NCBI RefSeq assembly: GCF_010093595.1
Contig: NW_022985464.1
Location: forward strand, 1 to 36,747
Reading direction: 5' to 3'
Length of the DNA stretch: 36,747 nucleotides
Origin: Mytilinidion resinicola
Lineage: Eukaryota; Ascomycota; Dothideomycetes; Mytilinidiales; Mytilinidiaceae
The translations under genes and the position numbers were made by a program. Below the pieces are notes generated by a model. That model ran no database searches. It was not told the DNA's origin and saw only the letters and a program-made list of their open reading frames with translations. Shown piece by piece: positions 22,168 to 32,789 of the stretch. Within the stretch, counting starts at the first letter, position 1. Every line of letters starts with the position of its first letter.

Positions 22168-22742
22168 GGCTGAGGCGAACGTAGGAGTACCGGCCGAGCT
22201 TTGGACTACGGGAGCATGAGGGTGGGATCCATAAGAGATGCTCTCATGCAGCAGAGGAGGGATGTTGGGGGTCAGGTGAAGGTGGAGGACTCAGATGAGT
22301 GTAAGAGGATGACGAGGTAAAGTTAAGAATTAAAAGATCAGAAAGTATGGTAGCGAGGTGGTCCGGCACACGGTGGAGGTCTATTTGCAGAGACAGAACA
22401 AGGGCGTAATTGAGAGAGCTGGGAGAGTCGTAGGATAGTGTGGGATGTGGCATGCAGCCACTCGTGGACGCGGGGGTCACAGGGAAAGATGGCGCGCTCG
22501 AAGAGGGTTTGCTGCGAGTAGTGAACTGCCAGCGGGCGTGATGATGAGGTCCGGCACGTGCCCAGAACCGGTAAGCCCCGCCAAAGACACCCACCCTGCC
22601 CCTCGCCAAGAGCATGTAAGAAACACCAACCCATAATAGAAGGTCAACTAGTAAGCCCAGAGAGTTGCCTGGTAGTCTTTTCCCTCTCTTCACACCTTTC
22701 CTTCATCTTTTGCCGTACTGCTTTGTAATATAAATTCACCAG
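22168..22742. promoter_or_regulatory. Divergent promoter region ATG2 / adenosine deaminase-like gene
   Basis: 575 bp between diverging start codons. Frames inside (for example 22244-22693 minus) have no recognisable domain. No specific operator was identified. Confidence 0.4.
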
Positions 22743-24624
22743 ATGGCTCCGTCGACCTCAGCCAGCGATGACGCAGCGTGGGAGAAGGAGGAAGGCATCC
22801 CGAGTCTGACTGATCCATTCATTCAAAAGTACCTCGAGGGACGCGATGCTCTCGTAGCACAGGAGAAGAAGCAAAGAAGTGGTTGGTGAATATTCAAGTA
22901 CTATGTTCAAGGTCCTAGTCTGACAGCTTCCAGACCGCGTCTTTCGCGAGAATCTATCTCCAATGAGCACTGAAGCGTGTGCTATTGTTGACCAGATCAG
23001 ATTCGAGGAACAGCAAACACTTTGGACTCGAGAGTACGAAGACAGCTTATCCCAGGATGGAGATGTTTTCCCAGGCATGATGTTCTCCCTTGCCAAAAAC
23101 CGAATGGAAAGGAGTAAGCTATGGAAGATAATTCGAAAGATGCCCAAGGGCACTCTCCTTCATTGTCATCTCGAAGCCATGATGGATCTGGACTGGGTGT
23201 TGGAGGAAGCCTTCGCGACCGAAGGTGTCTGTATCACAAGCTCGGGGCATCTGTCCACAGAAGCTGCACGATTAAAGACCCCTTTCTCTTTCACATATGC
23301 AAAAACTACGACCGCTGAAGGTGCTTCGATCTGGATTGACTCGTACACCACCGGTGCAGTGATTCCAATTGCTGCAGCTGCCGACAGCTTTCCAGGAACA
23401 GGGCGTAAAGGCTTCCTAGACTTCGTCAAGTCACGCTGCACCATCACTGCACAGGAGAGTCTCAAGCACCACGAAGGAGCCAACGAAATCTGGCGGAAGT
23501 TCCTGTCTTGTTTCCCAATTCTCGGCAGCCTGATCTACTATGAGCCAATATTCCGGAAGTTTATCAGGAAGATGTGCAAGCAGCTTGTGGATGACGGAGT
23601 CTACTATGTCGACATGCGATCGGCCTTTTATACTCCATACAGGAGTCTGGAGAGCGAAGAATGGGACCCCGATTACTTCAACTACCTCGATCACATGGAT
23701 GATGAGATCGAGAAGTTCAAGGCGTCAGAAGAAGGGAAAGACTTCTGGGGAGCACGCATGATATGGACGACTGTGCGGCAATTCGACAACCGTGGCATCG
23801 TCGAAGGTAAACATTACTTCCGTACTTTCATCTTCGCTTCCTTCACATCTATTCCACTACCAATTCTCTCGCTCCCACCAACCACTCACTAACCCCTCCC
23901 AGGCATGAAACAATGCCTCGAAATGAAAGCCACCTTCCCTCACCTAATCTGCGGCTACGACCTCGTCGGCCAAGAAGACCTCGGCCGCTCCCTCTCCTCC
24001 CTCTCCCCCCTCCTCTTCTGGTTCCAAAAGCGCTGCGCCGAAGAAGGCCTGAGCATTCCCTTCTTTTTCCACGCCGGCGAAACCCTCGGCGACGGCGACA
24101 GCGTTGACGAAAACCTCTTCGATGCCGTCGCCCTCGGCACACGCCGCATCGGTCACGGCTTCTCCCTCTACAAACATCCCTTACTCATCGACATGGTCAA
24201 AGAGAAGAAGATCCTGGTCGAGAGCTGTCCGGTAAGCAACGAGGTGCTGAGATTGACGGCCAGTATCATGTCCCACCCGCTACCGGCGCTGTTGGCGAGG
24301 GGTGTCCCGGTGGCTTTGTGTAATGATGATCCGACGATCCTGGGACAGGGGGCTATGGGTATGAGCCATGACTTCTGGCAGGCGCTGCAGGGGTGGGAGA
24401 ATCTGGGGTTGGCGGGGTTGGGAAGTCTTGCGGAGAACAGTGTGAGGTGGGCAAGCTATGAAGACCTGAGTAATAAGGAGTGGCAAGCTGAGATCAAGGA
24501 TGGCATGTTAGGGAAGGGGGAGAGGGCGAAACGGTTGAAGGAGTGGACGAGGAAGTGGGAGCGGTTTTGTGCGTGGGTTGTGGAGGAGTATGGGCCTGAT
24601 GTGGATTTGGATCCTGAGGAGTGA
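22743..24624 (+). CDS. Adenosine deaminase-related growth factor (ADGF/CECR1-type) deaminase
   Basis: Exons are 22743-22881, 22934-23806 and 23903-24624, giving 577 residues; introns 52 and 96 bp, the second ending CTAACCCCTCCCAG. Members of the metal-dependent adenosine deaminase superfamily hydrolyse adenosine or deoxyadenosine to inosine. Catalytic elements are all present: HCHLE with Zn ligands H123 and H125, FFFHAGET with H394 and catalytic E397, IGHGF with H422, SCPVSNEVL, and CNDDP with D479/D480. The ADGF-type N-terminal extension (LSPMSTEACAIVDQIRFEEQQ) precedes the barrel. Unlike animal ADGF/ADA2 no signal peptide is seen, so a cytosolic enzyme is likely. The true substrate may be a modified purine nucleoside. 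It is convergent with the DUF1446 gene. Confidence 0.9.
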
Positions 24625-24905
24625 GGTGGCGTTATGAAGGTCTCTTCATCGAGATTCAACTTCGAACGATAAGTTCGCTTTAGCTCTTGTTCAACACTTG
24701 TAGACTGGAATTAAGGATAGACGGCGTTGGATTTGTTAGAGCAAAATAAAGGAACCGTTCGATGCGGTGGTCATACGACGTTCATATGATCTAGGAGCTG
24801 CTTGTAGAAGACAGAAATTTGAACTGAATGACGAAGTTTTCGCAACGAAACGCCTATCGAGTACAAGAGTCAAGCCCCAAAATAGAAAATAATTATTACA
24901 ACATC

Positions 24906-26899
24906 CTAAATCCGACCCCTATCCAAAAATTTCTTCGGCATATCAATCGTTTTCGCCCTCATATACTCGCCCGCATTCTTCCCCAGCGTATCATAGGTCG
25001 AGCAAGCATTATACCCCCTATCCAGATGATCATGCAGCAAGAAATGCACCGCGTTGATATTTGGCAGCTCAAACCGATCAATCGGCTTGCCCTTGTACTC
25101 CTGCGGCCCAAGCAGCTCCTTGATCCGGTCGATGGTCAGGAAGCTTCGCAGCCAGTCCCACTCGTCATCGTGTCGCACGAAGAAGCCAACGTTGCAGTCG
25201 GAGGCCTTGTCGCCAGAGCGCCCAGCGACGATGTAGCCCAGGGGTGCGCGGACGGTCTCGCCAAAGGAGTCGAGGGATACGGGGTTCGAGGTTTCATAGG
25301 AGGTTTGTTGGCGGGGGTACTCCTTGGTGACCTTGGGGAAACCTAGGTTCCTGACCGTTTTCTCGCCGAACAAGTTATGCACATTCAGATTGATCTCTGA
25401 CTGCGGCATCAAGGCGACCCAGTATTCGTAGTACGGCTTCGGCACGATCTGGCGTAGATCGTTGCTGAGCGAGAGACCAGGCGCGCTCTGGAGGAAGACC
25501 TCAAGACACCATCGGTTGAAGGCGTTGGGGATATCGGGGCGGAGAAGCTCAGGGTCGTTGCTTTGGGCGAAGATGCGGAAGTCGACGGTTGCGACGTCTT
25601 GGTTGCGGCCGTCGATGACGGAAGAGCCATTCTGGTGGAAGTTGAGGCAGGTGAAGCGCTTGATATTCTCCTCGCCCATAGCGTAGCGGATTTGACCTTC
25701 GGTGATTTTACACTTTTCTTCAATGTCGAGGCCGCAGATAAACATGTGCCATTCGCATTGCCAGCCGGCAGGGGCAGTGATGCCGATCTTTGTGGTGGGT
25801 GGTGGAGGAAGACCTGTTATTATGTTAATTAAGGAATGACACGGGAGTGGTGATTGGACGAACCCTTGATGCCCGTCACGCGTACATGGTCCTCCCCTAT
25901 TTGCTCCATCTTAATGTTGGTTATATCAGCTACCACGTCGCAGTTGTAGTACAAAGGACCCTGGATCTCGTAGAGAAGTTGCGAAGTCGCCGACGCCACA
26001 GTCATGCACCCTCCAGTGTCCTTTTCCTTGGCGAGGTTAAAGTCTCCGTGAGACTCTATCTCCGCAATAGGAAATCCCATATTGACGTGCTTGTTAGCCT
26101 TGATAAGGTCCTTGAACATGGAGTAATAACCACCGGTAACGTAGGCTGAACACTCGATCAAGTGACCGGCGATGAGACTAGCTGCGAGCCCATCATACTG
26201 ATCCACCTTCCAGTCATGCCACCATCTGGAGAGAGCGTCAGTTGAAACTCGAGTGATGCAAAAATAGTGCACCTACGCAGCAGCACCGATGACAGGAGCA
26301 GCATCAGCAACTCGACCACAGATGACGATGTCCGCACCATCCCGGAAAGCTTCAGCAATGCAGAGACCTCCGAGGTAAGCTTGCGCGCACACGGGCTCCA
26401 TTCCCCACTCCTCAAGCTTCTTGCCGTGCATCAAGCTCTCGAACTTCTCGCCCTTTGCAATAAGTTTGTTCACTTGGGGGGTCACCTCGTCACCCTCGAT
26501 CCACGATACCTTCAAATGACCGGCGTTTTGGTCGTTCAACATCTTAACGCAGACTTCTGCAAGAAGCTCGGTGTCGCTGGCGCCAGCATTGACAGCTAGC
26601 TTGGTTCCATTCTTGACGAGGTTCGGGATGGCCGGTTCAAAGCATTGTAGGAAGGTGTCCGCATACATGGCACCTTTCATGCGCTCCTCAAGGGGTAGTT
26701 TTTGGGACTCGCCCTTTGCCAGCTTCTTCTGCTTGCCAGATCCATGTAGAGTCATGGTCATCTCCGACAGCCAGTCTCCGATGACAACGTCAACATCTGG
26801 GTCACCAGCCATCCGCGTAATAGCCAGAGCTCGATCAGTGAAGCCGCCAGAGCATCCGGCGATGCGCACCGCGCGCTTCGTGTCTCTTGAGGGCGACAT
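24906..26899 (-). CDS. DUF1446 / AtuA-like protein (acyclic terpene utilisation family)
   Basis: Exons are 26277-26899, 25864-26225 and 24906-25813, giving 630 residues. Introns of 51 bp (ACTGAC branch) and 50 bp. Splicing restores IGAAA-WWHDW and VTGIKG-LPPPPTTKIGITA. The N-terminal part (to about residue 445) is the AtuA domain: RIAGCSGGFTDRALAI, GDWLSEMTMT, KLAVNAGASDTELLAE, DIVICGRVADAAPVIG and GHLIECSAYVTGGYYS. The C-terminal part has VRAPLGYIVAGRSGDKASDC and NVGFFVRHDDEWDWLR, the AtuA C-terminal domain. Bacterial AtuA belongs to the citronellol/geraniol degradation pathway; the exact reaction of fungal members is not established to my knowledge. No targeting signal is seen. It diverges from the aldo-keto reductase across a promoter holding a Gal4-type site. 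Confidence 0.92.
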
Positions 26900-27649
26900 G
26901 TTTGATGTTGAAGAGGATTTTGAGGCAAGGAAAAAAAGGGGAGAGAGTATTGACCACAGTGGGAGCTACGTATTGGATATATAGAGCCCGACTGACGCAC
27001 GAATCTGGACGGCAGGGCTAGCAGCCATTATTGCTGTAGCCATCCGAGCAATAAGCGTCTGTTACGCTGGGGAACGCGTCCTGAGATCGGATAGTAAGGC
27101 AACGACACGAGGACGGAAAATGTTTATCGAATGGAAAGTCTAGAGTGGGACGACTACTGCGGATAACCCTACCCCGCACCGTGGTTGAGGGGGCGTCACA
27201 GGAGCGTCTTGGCGGGGCAAGCTGTCCTGAGACCAATTTTTAGGGGCCTTTTCGGGAGTTAAAGTGTTTCTGGAAAGGTGTTTTCAGCTTTTGAGTGCGG
27301 GATGTGGGTATCTCAGGATCCATGTACTGGTAGTGGTTGGAAAGGGGAGAAACTGAGCCGAGAGAACGCTGTGACCTCGCGGAATCGCGACCCGACGAGT
27401 TTTGGGGACGGAGTCTCGAGTCTCCTACGTGGACCATGTGGAGATCCACCAGACCATTGCAAACATCCCGGGCTATCCGCAGACGCCAGCCGGCTCCAAA
27501 GGAAATGCATTTGCGCGTTGCATCCAGCCGCGAAGTCTACCACGCTGTGCCGTCATGTCTTCCAGCAACGCGTGTCAACGAACGGTACGCAGACTAGGCG
27601 AGACACGAAATCATCAGCAATATCAAGTTCACCGGGGTCACAAGTGGCA
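26900..27649. promoter_or_regulatory. Divergent promoter region DUF1446 gene / aldo-keto reductase
   Basis: 750 bp between diverging starts. It contains the inverted-repeat site described at 27158-27178. Open frames at 27278-27694, 27337-27597 and 27402-27719 overlap one another in different frames and encode nothing recognisable. Confidence 0.5.
27158..27178. promoter_or_regulatory. Perfect TGCGG-N11-CCGCA inverted repeat (Gal4-type Zn2Cys6 site)
   Basis: TGCGG at 27158-27162 and CCGCA at 27174-27178 are exact inverted repeats with 11 bases between them. CGG-N11-CCG is the spacing bound by Gal4-class zinc-binuclear-cluster dimers. It lies 259 bp upstream of the AtuA-like start and 472 bp upstream of the reductase start. 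A role for the neighbouring broken factor gene is inference. Confidence 0.5.
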
Positions 27650-28935
27650 ATGGCTGAACTGCAGAAGAACAGAGTCGTATTGGGTCGTAAGTGAAAGATA
27701 CTTCTCTCGAATACCTTAACGTCACTAATTGGACCAGTGATGACATTTGGCCCAGTAAGAACATCTACGTTACGATATACGGCGGGATGACCAACAATCT
27801 GGATGTAGAATAAAGCGTGGGGTGCAAAGACAACTTCTCTCGACGAATATGGACGCTTCTTGGACTACTTTCAGTCAATGGGGTATGATGAGGTGGATAC
27901 AGCTTGCATGTATCAGCATGGTGAACAAGAAGGGTTCACTGCGCAGGTTGGCTGGAAGAAGCGTAACCTGAAGCTTGCCACAAAGGTAAGAGAACTTTGT
28001 GTTATAAGCTCTGTAACTGTGCTGACGTAGAAGTAAATAGCTTTACCCAGTCAAAGGTGGAATGCATAGCCCTAAGAGCCTACGTGAAGCGGTTGAGACG
28101 TCACTTCGAGAACTCCAGACAGACAGCATAGACACCTTCTACCTTCATGCAGCCGATCGTAGTACACCTTTCGCCGAATCGTTGCAGGAAGTAAATGATA
28201 TGTACAAAGAGGGAAAGTTCCGCCAATTCGGCATCAGCAATTTCACTTCATTCGAGGTCGCGGAAGTGGTTCTTACATGCCATGCAAATGGCTGGGTGCG
28301 GCCAACAGTTTACCAGGCCATGTATAATGCTTTTAGTAAGTCCTATGATCCCACCCCACCTAGCCTATACTGACTTCAGCTAGCGAGAGGAATGGAGGCC
28401 GAACTTGTCCCCGCCCTGAGGCGATACGGAATTGATATTTTGGTCTACAACGGCCTTGCTGGGGGTCTGTTTACCGGAAAATACAACGCAAAGAATACTG
28501 AAGCTCCGAAAGACCTTACCCACGTCGACAAGACGTACCGCGCGCGGTACTTACGAGATGCATCTCTCGAAGCACTCAGTTTGGTTGAACCAATAGTCCA
28601 AAAGCACGGCCTGACGTTGGTAGAGACTGCTATCCGCTGGCTCGTACATCACAGTGCTCTCAAAATGCGTTCAAAAGGCGGAAATGAGTAAGTGACATAC
28701 AAATGAACCGCATGCAGTCGCATAACTAACTTATGTGAACAGTGGCATTCTTACTGGAGCGAGCAGTCTTGAGCAATTTAAGTCCACTTTGCCGCTTTTC
28801 GATAAAGGACCGCTTCCTGAAGAGGTGGTGAAAGCTCTGAATGATGAATGGCAGATATCGAAAGCACAAGCGCCGGATTATTGGCACTTGGACCTAGAAT
28901 ACACCTACGACACGACCAAAGTGCTTTTTGGATAG
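27650..28935 (+). CDS. AKR7-type aldo-keto reductase (aflatoxin-aldehyde-reductase family), 6 exons
   Basis: Exons are 27650-27686, 27738-27754 (17 nt), 27809-27985, 28041-28335, 28384-28687 and 28743-28935, giving 340 residues. These NADPH-dependent enzymes reduce aldehydes and dialdehydes to alcohols; the natural substrate here is unknown. The catalytic tetrad of the aldo-keto reductase fold is present: D48 and Y53 (EVDTACMYQHG), K77 (LKLATK) and H113 (DTFYLHAADRS). Other family marks are VVLGLMTFGP, QFGISNFTSFEVAEV, GWVRPTVYQAMYNAF and the C-terminal APDYWHLDLEYTYDT. The second exon is only 17 nt and supplies MTFGP. Intron 4 uses the AG 7 nt after a nearer CAG (acceptor at 28383), which keeps frame to read FTRGMEAELVP. 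All introns are 48-57 bp. The gene appears intact. Confidence 0.92.
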
Positions 28936-29425
28936 TTCGTATGTGGTCACAAAGTCTCAATGTTGCACAGCAGACCCGAAAATGACTCGTCCACGATTCT
29001 ATTCCCATTAAGTCCGAGTAAACATCCAAATGAGTGAAGCAGTTTGAACTCGGCCGAAGCACCCACTTTCACTCGTCCCTGCATATCAGCTAATGCAGAT
29101 TGGAGCATCACTGCGGGGTCTTCTGCCCCACACAGTAGTGGCATTTCCCAGTGCCGTAGTGGCCGGTCGTTACGCGCTCACACGCGACAGACGGAGTAGA
29201 ATTGCCGGACCTTATAAACACAATTTCTTTCCGGTATACACCGACTTCTACTTGCATATGGCGCTCAAAAACACATAATTGTAGAGAAGCCTCGTCTTAC
29301 TAGTGTTTCTCATTCGTTGCTGATCTCGAGGTACTGTCCTTTCGCTCCCACGTAATCCAAGCCTTTCTTAGGACATACAGATCTCCGGGTTCTAGCTTGC
29401 TATCTACTTTTATTAGCAATTCCAA
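28936..29425 (+). promoter_or_regulatory. Promoter region of EthD-like gene with two palindromes
   Basis: 490 bp hold the reductase 3' flank and the promoter of the 29426 gene. CTGCAT-N8-ATGCAG (29079-29098) is a perfect inverted repeat. TGCGGGG-N7-CCCCACA (29112-29132) is one base from perfect. They are 14 bp apart and about 300 bp upstream of the start codon, so they could be regulator sites. No other gene is seen. Confidence 0.4.
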
Positions 29426-30235
29426 ATGGCGAGCCCAACTCGCACTGTCTACTCCGGTCCTCCCCTCTCAGGCCCCGGCATTCTCTGGGTCAACTCCAAG
29501 ATCACAGCCCCAGATAAGCTTTCTCCCGAGCTCTTCAAGACCTGGTACGAAGAAGTGCATATCCGCGACATAATCGCAGCCAAGAAGGGTGGTGTTCTAG
29601 CAGCATGGCGATACCAATGCGCAAATCCCGAGAGACCAGCGCCATACCTTGCGCTCTACAGCATCCCGGATATGGGAGTTCTACAGACAGACCAGTTTAG
29701 GGCCGTCCCTATGGGCCACGAGATGCTGCCGGAAGGCGGGCCGATCCTCAAGTTTGTGAACTTCGATACGCGATACTATAAGAAGATCCAGGTGTTTGAG
29801 AAGGAGGGGAAGACGAGGCCTGGTATGTCTGCTTCTCAATGGGAAATTGGGCATAGTATTGTGCTGATACCCCTAGGACGCGGCGTTAACATCAACTCGG
29901 CGGCTATCCAGCCTGCAGAAGGCATGGAAGAAGAGCTTGATAGGTGGTACCGCGAAGAACATCTCGAGAAGGTCTCGAACGAACCCGGCTGGATTCGGAG
30001 TACGCGGTTCGAGCTCATTTTCCAAGTAGGGGATAAAGGCACCACGAACACAGAGGTGACCCCGAACTGGCTCGCGATACACGAATTTGAGGCGGACGGG
30101 TTACCTGGAGATAGACCAAAGGCATTGGAACCAGTATCTGCGCTGACGAAAAAGATTGTGGGAAATGCGATCAAGGTAGATGCGGCGAAGTTCACTTTGA
30201 TCAGGGGGATAGGAGATGAGTCGGCGCCATTGTAG
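29426..30235 (+). CDS. EthD-like / dimeric alpha-beta-barrel-type small protein
   Basis: The frame is open from ATG 29426 to TAG 30235 (269 aa), but a good intron lies inside it: 29823-29876, 54 bp, GTATGT donor, GCTGAT branch, CCCTAG acceptor. Removal keeps frame and gives 251 aa, joining KTRPG to RGVNINSAAIQPAEG. I favour the spliced form. The protein shows two similar halves: LFKTWYEEVHIRDIIAAKKG..AAWRY with PAPYLALYSIPD, and ELDRWYREEHLEKVSNEPG..STRFEL with PNWLAIHEFEADG. A W-Y-x-E-x-H motif in each half is typical of fungal EthD/stress-responsive alpha-beta-barrel-like proteins, often found with catabolic or secondary-metabolism genes. Enzymatic function is unknown. No signal peptide or membrane helix. 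It is tandem with the reductase upstream. Confidence 0.82.
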   Translation: MASPTRTVYSGPPLSGPGILWVNSKITAPDKLSPELFKTWYEEVHIRDIIAAKKGGVLAAWRYQCANPERPAPYLALYSIPDMGVLQTDQFRAVPMGHEMLPEGGPILKFVNFDTRYYKKIQVFEKEGKTRPGMSASQWEIGHSIVLIPLGRGVNINSAAIQPAEGMEEELDRWYREEHLEKVSNEPGWIRSTRFELIFQVGDKGTTNTEVTPNWLAIHEFEADGLPGDRPKALEPVSALTKKIVGNAIKVDAAKFTLIRGIGDESAPL

Positions 30236-30316
30236 ATAGGATCGTACAGTTGTTAGAGCAATGCAGAAGATATCACATACATCTTTGAAGTCTGCAAGTC
30301 TCGTGAAGAGGTCTAG

Positions 30317-32579
30317 GAGTTTGTAAGGCAAGCAAATATAGGTGGTGGGCAATTGCGAGATCAGACCAACCCGCTAGGTTTCATCGACTTCAGCTTCAAC
30401 GAGGTCCCAAGCACATATAGGGCCACTACTTCAGAACCAGGAGGAGGTACCCCATTTCAATCATCTTCCGGCGCGGCGTTTGCAGATACTGGCCGGAGCG
30501 ACAGTGAAATCAGAGGTCTCCTCCAGAACTTAGCAGCACCGGACGACCTGAATATTCGGAATCAGCCAGCCATCCAAAAGACCCAGGGAACTTCACCGAA
30601 GACCTTCGATGGTGACCACGTGCGAACACATCAAACCATGATGAGTCCTTTGGGTCTTGGATCAGTAGTCGATAACGCGCACAGCCCGAGCCAAGACGAA
30701 GAGCTGCAACAGTTTATTGTTTCCATGCCGCCAGACGTGCATGACACATTAATGAACAACTTCTGGGTGCACTACAACTCAGAATTGTAGTCTGTTCAGA
30801 AGTCGATGTTCTATGGAGGTCTGCGCACGGGTGACGCGAGACGCTACTCAGCTTTTCTTCATGTCTGCATCCTCGCTATCGGACTACGGTATGCCGACAA
30901 AAGTGATCCTGGAATCCAGGAGTTTATTGGTGATGCTTCCGAGTCCGTCATTCATCAGAAAGCTTTGTGGATTGCAAGATATGAGGCGGAAGGCCGATGC
31001 GATGTTCCCGCAATCCAAGCCCTTCTGCTTCTTGGGGACCTCAAATTTGGCGTTGGAAGGTATAATAGTGGATGGATGTATGCTGGTCAGTTTCCTCAAT
31101 CATTTCAAAGAATGCTGGCTCCAGTAAAGGCCTAACATACCCAGGCTTGGCGTCTCGACTATGTTTCGATATCGGGCTTCACCAGGAGCGTTCAGAGTCA
31201 AAGCTTTCAGAAGAAGTGGTGCACATGCATCATATGGTAGTATAGGCTTGTATCGTATACGACGAGTAAGGTTTCCTCCTTCAAACTCAAGACAGAACTG
31301 ATACACCTAGGTTCTGGGCCCTTTTCACCGGACGACCGACGAAAATCAAAAGCTCGAAGCTTTCCCTAAGGAAACCAACGAAGTTATCAGAACTACCTCG
31401 TGGCCTAGAGGCAGTATCAAATGACTTGGCCACGGAGATCTATGCAGCATTACTGGAGCTGATCAATCTATCCGTGGAGATGACTGACCACGTTGAATTG
31501 GAGGCCTCCGGCAGGGATCACAGCAGCTACTTGGTGATAACTTACATGTACAAAGAGCTGATCAACTGGTACGACAGCTTACCCAAGACTCTCAGATGGA
31601 CCCCAGAGAATCTGCAGAATGCGCCATCGAGTTTCTACAGCCTTTAGTAAGTTGCTCCATAAGGTTCGGGTGCATTTGGACTAACTTCCCTACCCAGTCA
31701 GCAATATCACGCAACCATAATTCTTCTCCATCGCGCTTTTGCCTTCTCCGAGAAATCGACTCCCAGTAATGTATCCAGAGAAGATAAGGATAGCCTCGGC
31801 AGCGAAGAAGTGAAAATGCTCTTCGATGTTCCCCGGAAACTCTGCCTCAAGAATGCCATTCGCCTGACGGAAATCTTGAAATCACATGAGGAGCGCTATT
31901 CCGTGAAGACGATCTTCGCTACTGCAGGTAAACGCTTTCTCGCACATTTTACATCGACTCCTACAATCGCTTTCATATTGAGCCTGCTGACTTTGAATAA
32001 GTGCAACACGCGGCCGCCGCAGCCACTATCTTCATCTCAATACTCAGCTCGAAAGAGCCTCGCAATGATCGTCACCAGCTCCAGCTCCACCTTCGATATC
32101 TCACCAACTTTCTAAATGCTAACACTGGCACTTATGACGCGGCGCGTAAACTCCTGGCAAAATTGGTCCAAATGGCAACTGATGCTGGATGGGACCTGTT
32201 TGCTTCTTTAGTCGAACCGCAACCGGCACCTCAACCACAGTCTTCGATACGCGGGGTTCCATCTAAACACAAGGCGGGCAATGGTCCTACAAGCTCTCAA
32301 CGTCTGTCCACAGCGCGGCCCATCGCTCCCATGCGGCGCCTAAGTGTACAGCTCGCACAGTCCAATAAGCAGCGGGCAAGCATAATTTCGTCAGAAGGTG
32401 TGTTCAATCTGGTTCATCAAGAGCAACCCAACACTCCGATTGAAGGTGGCTTTACGGGGAACACGGATAGCATCCTCTTCGCGAATGAGAGAGAGATGCT
32501 CGGACTGCGGATTGACGAAAACAGCCCTTCTCAGCATACTCAAACATTACCTAGTTGGCCAGCGAACGTCAATATGTAG
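30317..32579 (+). pseudogene. Broken fungal-specific transcription factor (middle-homology region, no Zn cluster)
   Basis: Reconstructed exons are 30317-31085, 31145-31265, 31311-31646, 31698-31927 and 32002-32579, joined by introns with normal GT-AG ends. The product resembles the fungal-specific transcription factor domain of Zn2Cys6 regulators: RRYSAFLHVCILAIGLRYAD, LLLGDLKFGVGRYNSGWMY, ASRLCFDIGLHQERS, FWALFTGRPTKIKSS and QQYHATIILLHRAFA. It is disabled. TAG at 30788-30790 falls within YNSEL-SVQKS, and TAG at 31243-31245 falls between HHMVV and ACIVYDE, where relatives usually have Trp. No in-frame ATG or Cys6 cluster exists upstream: TAG at 30314-30316 bounds the frame, and the EthD-like gene ends only 80 bp before. 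The C-terminal 190 codons remain open. The pattern suggests fairly recent loss. Confidence 0.82.
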
Positions 32580-32789
32580 CTTTATAGCTCCCCTTTCTCT
32601 TCGGATACCAACAATGCGGCTAATCTATGGGGGAGGAGTTTGGGAGGCTTGTTGAAAAGCTGGAACTCTGCGGATTATATGCTATATGGGCGTTTATTAT
32701 GAGTCATTGAGATCACCGTTTTGGCAATACGCTCCAACTCAGCCATATTGCCATACTGTGAACCTATTCTTATGAACATCCGACAACTG
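32580..32789. other. Intergenic flank between two pseudogenes
   Basis: No gene, RNA or repeat recognised. It is the 3' flank of the factor relic, meeting the degraded end of the paralogue fragment. Confidence 0.4.

Noticed and set aside
27278..27719. Alternative longer N-terminus for the aldo-keto reductase
   Set aside because: Open frames upstream do not continue into the conserved VVLGLMTFGP frame without breaks; the ATG at 27650 gives the normal family start.
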